From assembly GCF_947179165.1 (NCBI RefSeq), contig NC_077247.1, forward strand, positions 9,015,001-9,079,000: a stretch of 64,000 nt of DNA, written 5' to 3'. Of the stretch, positions 62,401-64,000 are shown one piece after another. The stretch comes from Solanum dulcamara (lineage: Eukaryota > Streptophyta > Magnoliopsida > Solanales > Solanaceae). Position numbers and translations under genes: made by a program. The number at the start of each line of letters is the position of its first letter. The first letter of the stretch is position 1. Below the pieces are notes generated by a model. It ran no database searches and was not told the DNA's origin. It was given only the letters and a program-made list of their open reading frames with translations.

Positions 62401-63930
62401 TGTGTTTGGACATGAATTTCACTTGGAGAAAAAGTTGAAATATTGCGAGTGAAAACCATCATTTCACTTGAAATACTCTTCAAACAAGTTTATCAACTCT
62501 AAATTCCCTATTTCAAGTTGATGTTGATAAATGGACAAAATAGTAAAATAACCATTGATTTGCAAATACTATCTCAATATTTGTGCATTATATATAGTTT
62601 GAAGTTGTGTCTAAACACTTATAGTAGATAACTAGATATCTCCAACCAAAAGAGTCTATCTAGATAGGAATTGGAGACATCTACCAACATAATTCACTTT
62701 ATTAATTATAGGGCAATGAATACAATTTAGGTCACTTGTAACTTTTGTTCTTTGATCTGACCTCATAACATATCGATACGAATTCCAAGAATGAGTTCAA
62801 CCATTGCAAGAATTTATTACGCTTTAGTTTCATGTTATCAATCTTACTATTCATATTAAGGAACATAAAGCAACTATAACTTCAAGAACCTGTCTTCTTT
62901 GCTTCTTTTTATGCTCTAATACCCTTTTACCAAATTTCAACAGGAATACATTAGTTAGGGGATTACATCACTTGATATTAATTTTGGAAATTCTCCAGTT
63001 ATTTAAGTCAGTAATTTATATTACTTACTGAAGGAGTTACTACAAATCATAGCAACATAGGCCTGTAAACATTATCACATATCTTTACATACTCTTGCAG
63101 GTTGTTAGGGCCTATTATCCCATTTACCCACTTTTCACATTTGAAAACTGTAATTCATCAGAACAATTTAAATGTGCTACATAGGACTGTAAAATATATG
63201 TACAAGCATAAAATAATGTGGATGTGCACATAACCCAAAATTGATAACGAACTTTAGTATGAGATCATTACAGACAATGAAATGGAGAAAATGCACAATC
63301 AGTTGCCTAAAATTACATGTAATTTGCAGTGGCAGGTCATGTCATCATCATACTAAATTAATCTCCACGTTACATATTAAATATACGACATTGAACTTTT
63401 TTCTGTTTCAACATGGTAACTTCAAATAGCAACTGCTGAGTACATTGTTTTTTTCCCCGAATTATTTCAGACATTTTTTAATTAATAATCATTTAGAATA
63501 ACATTTTTAGACCACTAAATGTAACATTTACTGATCAGTACCAAATTGTATCAGTAAAAACTAAAATCTATTCACAATTTCACATTTGTCCCAGCATGAT
63601 TAGCATTAGGCACAGGGTATAAAAATCATGATTAAGCACTAAGTAGAATAACAATGCAGTGTGTACCTCTTAGCGAGAACATTTTCGCAGCTGGTGCACG
63701 ATGTGAAGGCATTGCAAGAGCTAAACCTTTAGGATCAAACATGTACAAGAAGCCATCTGAAACAACTGATACAAAATCACTTATTGAAAAACAACTAAGC
63801 AACCCCAGCCCATAGTTCATGGTATCACCACGCAGACCCCAAGGTGGAAGAAACTGAAGTCCAGCTACTTCGTCTCTACTTAAGTTTGCCCCTTCAAGGA
63901 TGACAACTAGTGCAGGCCCTTGAAAGTCAC
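41286..63930 (-). CDS. Sacsin-like RING-finger protein, C-terminal part (nine exons; 5' part beyond window)
   Basis: Exons in order of transcription: 63930-63667, 62150-61930, 57209-56938, 55941-52896, 52812-52680, 47289-46775, 46565-45663, 43233-43042, 41483-41286. All introns are GT-AG and every junction keeps phase; the total is 5,744 nt, about 1,914 codons with the stop. The protein has Hsp90-like sacsin repeat sequence (NYGLGLLSCF, YMFDPKG), a long alpha-helical middle and a C-terminal C3HC4 RING. This matches the large plant sacsin-like RING family (Arabidopsis At5g23110, about 4,700 residues, from memory), probably a chaperone-linked E3 ligase. No stop or frameshift is seen in any exon, so it is likely functional. 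Introns are swollen by transposons. Confidence 0.92.
41973..42205. mobile_element. hAT-like MITE in sacsin intron, with a second MITE inside
   Basis: GAGCCCGTTTGGATTGGCTTATAAG at the left and inverted CTTATAAGCC/AAGCTAAGCCAAATAG at the right. An inner start GGCCTGTTTGACTTAGC at about 42,082 pairs with GCTAAGCCAAATAG. The terminal GCCCGTTTGG type is common to hAT MITEs. The remainder of this intron (41,484-43,041) shows no gene. Confidence 0.6.
43042..43233 (-). CDS. Sacsin-like exon h
   Basis: Acceptor CTTTTGATAG, donor GAGCAG/GTATCT; 64 codons, phase zero on both sides. It encodes NHQQQLQALQHGRVSAAELV, QAVQEMLSAAGISMDVEK and FRDSQAVLLLEQ. This helical linker comes before the RING exon. A longer open frame on the same strand (42,825-43,268) is in the wrong frame. 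Confidence 0.9.
43491..43782 (-). mobile_element. 5'-truncated LINE tail inside the copia 3' LTR
   Basis: The poly(T) start at 43,491 (poly(A) on minus) is preceded by CATTATTACATTGAGACCCTAT in two pieces: 43,469-43,490 on the left and the same at 43,783-43,804 on the right with one difference. This is a 22-bp target duplication. The end ATGCTGAGGAATACAA on the minus strand matches the LINE 3' end at 59,640-59,680. Confidence 0.85.
44693..45096 (-). repeat. Tandem ~49-bp hairpin repeats in copia leader (about nine)
   Basis: Two subfamilies in a row. Units 2-4 (44,735-44,863) have GTAGGGTCG, loop, CGACCCTAC, perfect nine-pair arms at 44,835-44,843 and 44,855-44,863. Units 5-9 (44,875-45,096) have CACCG, loop, CGGTG, with GTAG/CTAC outside; the last is GTCACCG/CGGTGAC. 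The loop keeps GATGGCA in most. The array lies between primer site and RT remnant, in the untranslated leader. Confidence 0.85.
45201..45213 (-). other. Primer binding site, tRNA-Met type (copia)
   Basis: The minus strand reads TGGTATCAGAGCC and abuts the 5' LTR with no spacer. Confidence 0.85.
45663..46565 (-). CDS. Sacsin-like exon g
   Basis: Acceptor ATCTTTCCAG, donor TCTGAG/GTACAT; exactly 301 codons. It encodes ELYCEEHLQSLECIGSVPIE, FVQCLRTRFVLLPKCLDITR, LPMGSLFLCPEGSETDLVD, and near the end PFYAGEIVAWRQQNGEKLRY. The open frame extends past the donor into the intron, which is not coding. Confidence 0.93.
46775..47289 (-). CDS. Sacsin-like exon f
   Basis: Acceptor TCTTGCCAG, donor ATAGAG/GTAGCC. 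It encodes KKALCQVAFMPAANGTRLV, INLSPFAFELASLYLPYV, LNPNEFRAVMGIVHFICD and HQDLPEKLCIAFGIKKLSD. Phase two to zero. Confidence 0.92.
47600..47825 (+). mobile_element. Copia-type LTR with adjoining primer site
   Basis: An AT-rich block ends CAATTCCACA at 47,814, immediately followed by TGGTATCAGAG. TATAAATA lies at 47,730. The left edge, near TGTGTTGACTG, is uncertain. It is probably the 5' LTR of the element whose integrase remnant is at 51,340-52,290; the interior is replaced by LINE and hAT sequence. Confidence 0.6.
48120..49580 (+). pseudogene. LINE remnant (DUF4283-like ORF1 part joined to ORF2 linker)
   Basis: Frames with stops give DUF4283-like sequence (FWIHVLDLPLH, MKEIGDKCGGWLATGEET) at about 49,060-49,200. 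A jump leads to LINE ORF2 linker sequence (EEFWRQKAGIKWFSEGSKN, FFHNLLDGRRRRLQIKRIQA) at about 49,225-49,360. Endonuclease is missing. The 117-residue frame at 48,175-48,528 is in the upstream part and has no clear domain. Confidence 0.65.
49575..49945. repeat. Degenerate repeat with GGCTCACTTAA / GCGCTTAAGG ends
   Basis: Starts CAAAGGCTCACTTAACCCC and ends near TTGCGCTTAAGGACCC and GCACTTTTTGC, with CGCCTCGCTTAATGTGCAC inside. It looks like a short non-autonomous DNA repeat; no coding. Confidence 0.35.
50080..51290 (+). pseudogene. hAT transposase remnant (split by a SINE)
   Basis: The region 50,085-50,290 recalls the BED-like N-terminus (CPD, GIREEVK). 50,735-51,010 gives a DUF659-type block: CSIMMDKRTTQNGKMTIN, then GSVFLGSYDASNSSTNPTKM. 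51,056-51,290 gives FWNNVVRALKVGGPLIKVL. Stops and frameshifts throughout. The hAT catalytic C-terminus is not seen. Confidence 0.65.
50411..50613 (-). mobile_element. SolS-like tRNA-derived SINE
   Basis: Minus strand: GGCACCCAAGGGTGCGACC at the 5' end, GTGGTCAATGAAGTG, then a B-box-like GGTTCTATTCCC (consensus GGTTCGANNCC). It ends near CTCGAGGTGCACGCATGC-type sequence. Recalled as a common Solanaceae SINE; no clear flanking duplication. Confidence 0.6.
51340..52290 (+). pseudogene. Copia gag-pre-integrase / integrase remnant
   Basis: Broken frames give WVYPLKAKSEVPLH, QTDNDT (from RTDNGTE) and GVWVCLLCSHYYSKK, then RTLKCVRLG, GTNVIILSP and MDVTFQES. These are the order and spacing of a Ty1/copia integrase core and C-terminus. 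Many stops. It sits in the intron between sacsin exons e and f. 52,300-52,679 shows nothing beyond decayed copia-like sequence. Confidence 0.7.
52680..52812 (-). CDS. Sacsin-like exon e (short)
   Basis: Acceptor TTACTATAG, donor CTTCAG/GTACGTG, 83-bp intron after exon d. It encodes IIGRNSGEDTLVHWPA, IDEASFDVLKYLDRVW and SSLSSS. The final G plus the first AC of exon f gives Asp (SSSD-KKALCQVAF). Found by matching the gap between exons d and f. Confidence 0.9.
52896..55941 (-). CDS. Sacsin-like exon d (large, 3,046 bp)
   Basis: Acceptor GGGCTTTGCAG, donor CTCCAG/GTATAG. The open frame runs on upstream to 56,042, but the first 34 residues there are intronic. The acceptor at 55,941 restores RRYMAYNLTPVGGVAA and the phase. 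It encodes about 1,015 residues with no stop, including a Ser-rich linker (SFSESSSSSHRIHSTLQPSS) and leucine-rich helical stretches typical of the sacsin inter-repeat region. Confidence 0.93.
56938..57209 (-). CDS. Sacsin-like exon c
   Basis: Acceptor CATTTTCAG, donor GACAG/GTAGAT. It encodes ISLSIWEQGSPQPSLEYS, NPFSEKKWKKFQLSSLF and WLVVLSLGSGQTRNMALD. Phase zero to two; AG plus the first base of the next exon completes an Arg codon. Confidence 0.9.
57970..59680 (+). pseudogene. LINE tail (RT C-terminus and zf-RVT region) with poly(A)
   Basis: 58,185-58,520 gives LGGRLILINAVLDSLPTYVM and GMVDKLDKLRGTFYG. The next frames give GDGTKTMFLKESWNGQ. 59,100-59,610 gives the reverse-transcriptase zinc-binding region (KIKWFTWLV, CFLCNEVAETNSHLFLHC, CIWWTVWKERYGR). 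The 3' end GCTGAGGAATACAAC plus A-run is at 59,640-59,678. A partial second zf-RVT piece at 57,970-58,180 comes first, so at least two LINE fragments are joined. Plus strand, opposite to the host gene. Confidence 0.8.
60280..60680 (+). pseudogene. Second LINE 3' fragment
   Basis: LLALMWTIWKGKNRRAVDGL and FAGLRNAFYFSLVNP at 60,420-60,540 resemble the LINE C-terminal WTIWKERNxRxF block. Ends in TATGTTATTGCACTTCTTTT and A/T-rich sequence. The stretch 59,690-60,280 shows no feature. Confidence 0.55.
61085..61430 (+). pseudogene. Copia reverse transcriptase fragment
   Basis: Frames give SGTWKL, GCHWVYAVKVGPENQV, LKAHLVAKGHTQILGLDY, PLDIKKVFLCGDLEKEVY and KQPPSFVAQGESSLVCQL. These are the N-terminal RT blocks of Ty1/copia. 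It is truncated at about 61,430, where minus-strand copia leader begins. Confidence 0.75.
61431..61656 (-). mobile_element. Copia LTR with primer site, minus strand (partial element)
   Basis: LTR 61,656-61,490 (TGTTAAAATAGG to TCTCACA), primer site TGGTATCAGAGCA at 61,489-61,477, then leader. Same LTR family as the small copia element at 43,427-45,414. Truncated against the opposite-strand RT piece. Confidence 0.7.
61930..62150 (-). CDS. Sacsin-like exon b
   Basis: Acceptor TTGTTCAG, donor CTGCAG/GTAATG. It encodes TNLTERFRDQFSPLLIDQN, then VIRMPFSPECM and ILFLKSVLQ. TERFRDQFSP followed by TVIRMPF continues the sacsin repeat from exon a (RFxDQF and FRLPL-type blocks). Phase two to zero. Confidence 0.9.
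62328..62621. mobile_element. hAT-like MITE
   Basis: Begins GGCCCCATTTGGACAACATTC, contains GTTTGGACATGAATTTCACT, and ends near GAAGTTGTGTCTAAACACTT, an imperfect inverted match to the start. It lies in the intron between exons a and b; the rest of 62,151-63,666 shows no gene. Confidence 0.5.
63667..63930 (-). CDS. Sacsin-like exon a (sacsin repeat, Hsp90-like)
   Basis: Acceptor TTTTGCAG, donor AGAG/GTACAC. It encodes DFQGPALVVILEGANLSRDE, NYGLGLLSCFSISDF and FLYMFDPKGLALA. These match the sacsin repeat, where a GxGxxS-type nucleotide-lid block and an FDPxG block recur. In this repeat the lid block reads NYGLGLLS. Begins with two bases of a split codon and ends with one. Confidence 0.9.
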
Positions 63931-64000
63931 CTGCAAAATAAGAGGTTTCTAGAATGAACACAAGGGCATCTATAGAGCGTAAAATCTAGTCTGGTTACTT
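63931..64000 (-). other. Start of next upstream sacsin intron
   Basis: Upstream of acceptor TTATTTTGCAG. No further exon can be placed before the window ends. Confidence 0.7.

Overview
The window is plant nuclear DNA. It is AT-rich, carries nested Ty3/gypsy and Ty1/copia retrotransposons, LINE and SINE pieces, hAT remnants and MITEs, and holds one intron-rich gene with GT-AG introns. The repeat families (gypsy LTRs ending in GTCGTGACA, a SolS-like SINE, short copia LTRs ending in a tRNA-Met primer site) look like Solanaceae, probably Solanum. That genus call rests on memory of the families, not on a search.

Positions 1 to about 35,440 are a four-level nest of LTR retrotransposons. The outermost is gypsy-0, of which a chromodomain tail and one LTR remain at 33,172-35,436. 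Gypsy-1 inserted into it; its pol tail and 3' LTR occupy 1-3,885 and the LTR resumes at 32,783-33,168. Into the gypsy-1 LTR went a tandem array of one gypsy family, LTR-internal-LTR-internal-LTR (3,886-32,777), flanked by CCCTA/CCCTG. Into the RNase H/integrase region of the first array unit went a 13.4-kb non-coding minus-strand element (8,408-21,852) with 5.0-kb LTRs and an exact ATTGG duplication. Its primer site matches the 3' end of tRNA-Arg(ACG), which points to a LARD-type derivative of the Tat/Ogre lineage. Every coding region in the nest is broken.

Positions 35,440-41,285 are older repeats. They comprise an inverted gag fragment, a probable Mutator-like element inside a minus-strand LTR remnant, and a TIR element that encloses an inverted repeat carrying TGACGTCA palindromes and a GATACC/GGTATC repeat array.

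Positions 41,286-64,000 hold the 3' part of a minus-strand sacsin-like gene, the large plant protein with Hsp90-like sacsin repeats and a C-terminal C3HC4 RING. Nine exons could be placed with splice sites and consistent phase; they encode about 1,914 codons ending in the stop at 41,286. The 5' part lies beyond position 64,000. Its introns, up to 5.4 kb, hold a small copia element interrupted by a LINE, a LINE/hAT/SINE/copia mosaic, two LINE tails, copia scraps and MITEs.

The most unusual signals are RNA-structure-like modules inside the non-autonomous retroelements. The Arg-primed element has a stem-loop present three times with compensatory changes, and a duplicated LTR module that opens with a copy of the tRNA primer end. 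The small copia element in a sacsin intron has about nine ~49-bp repeats, each folding to a hairpin whose stem changes in a paired way while the loop is kept.
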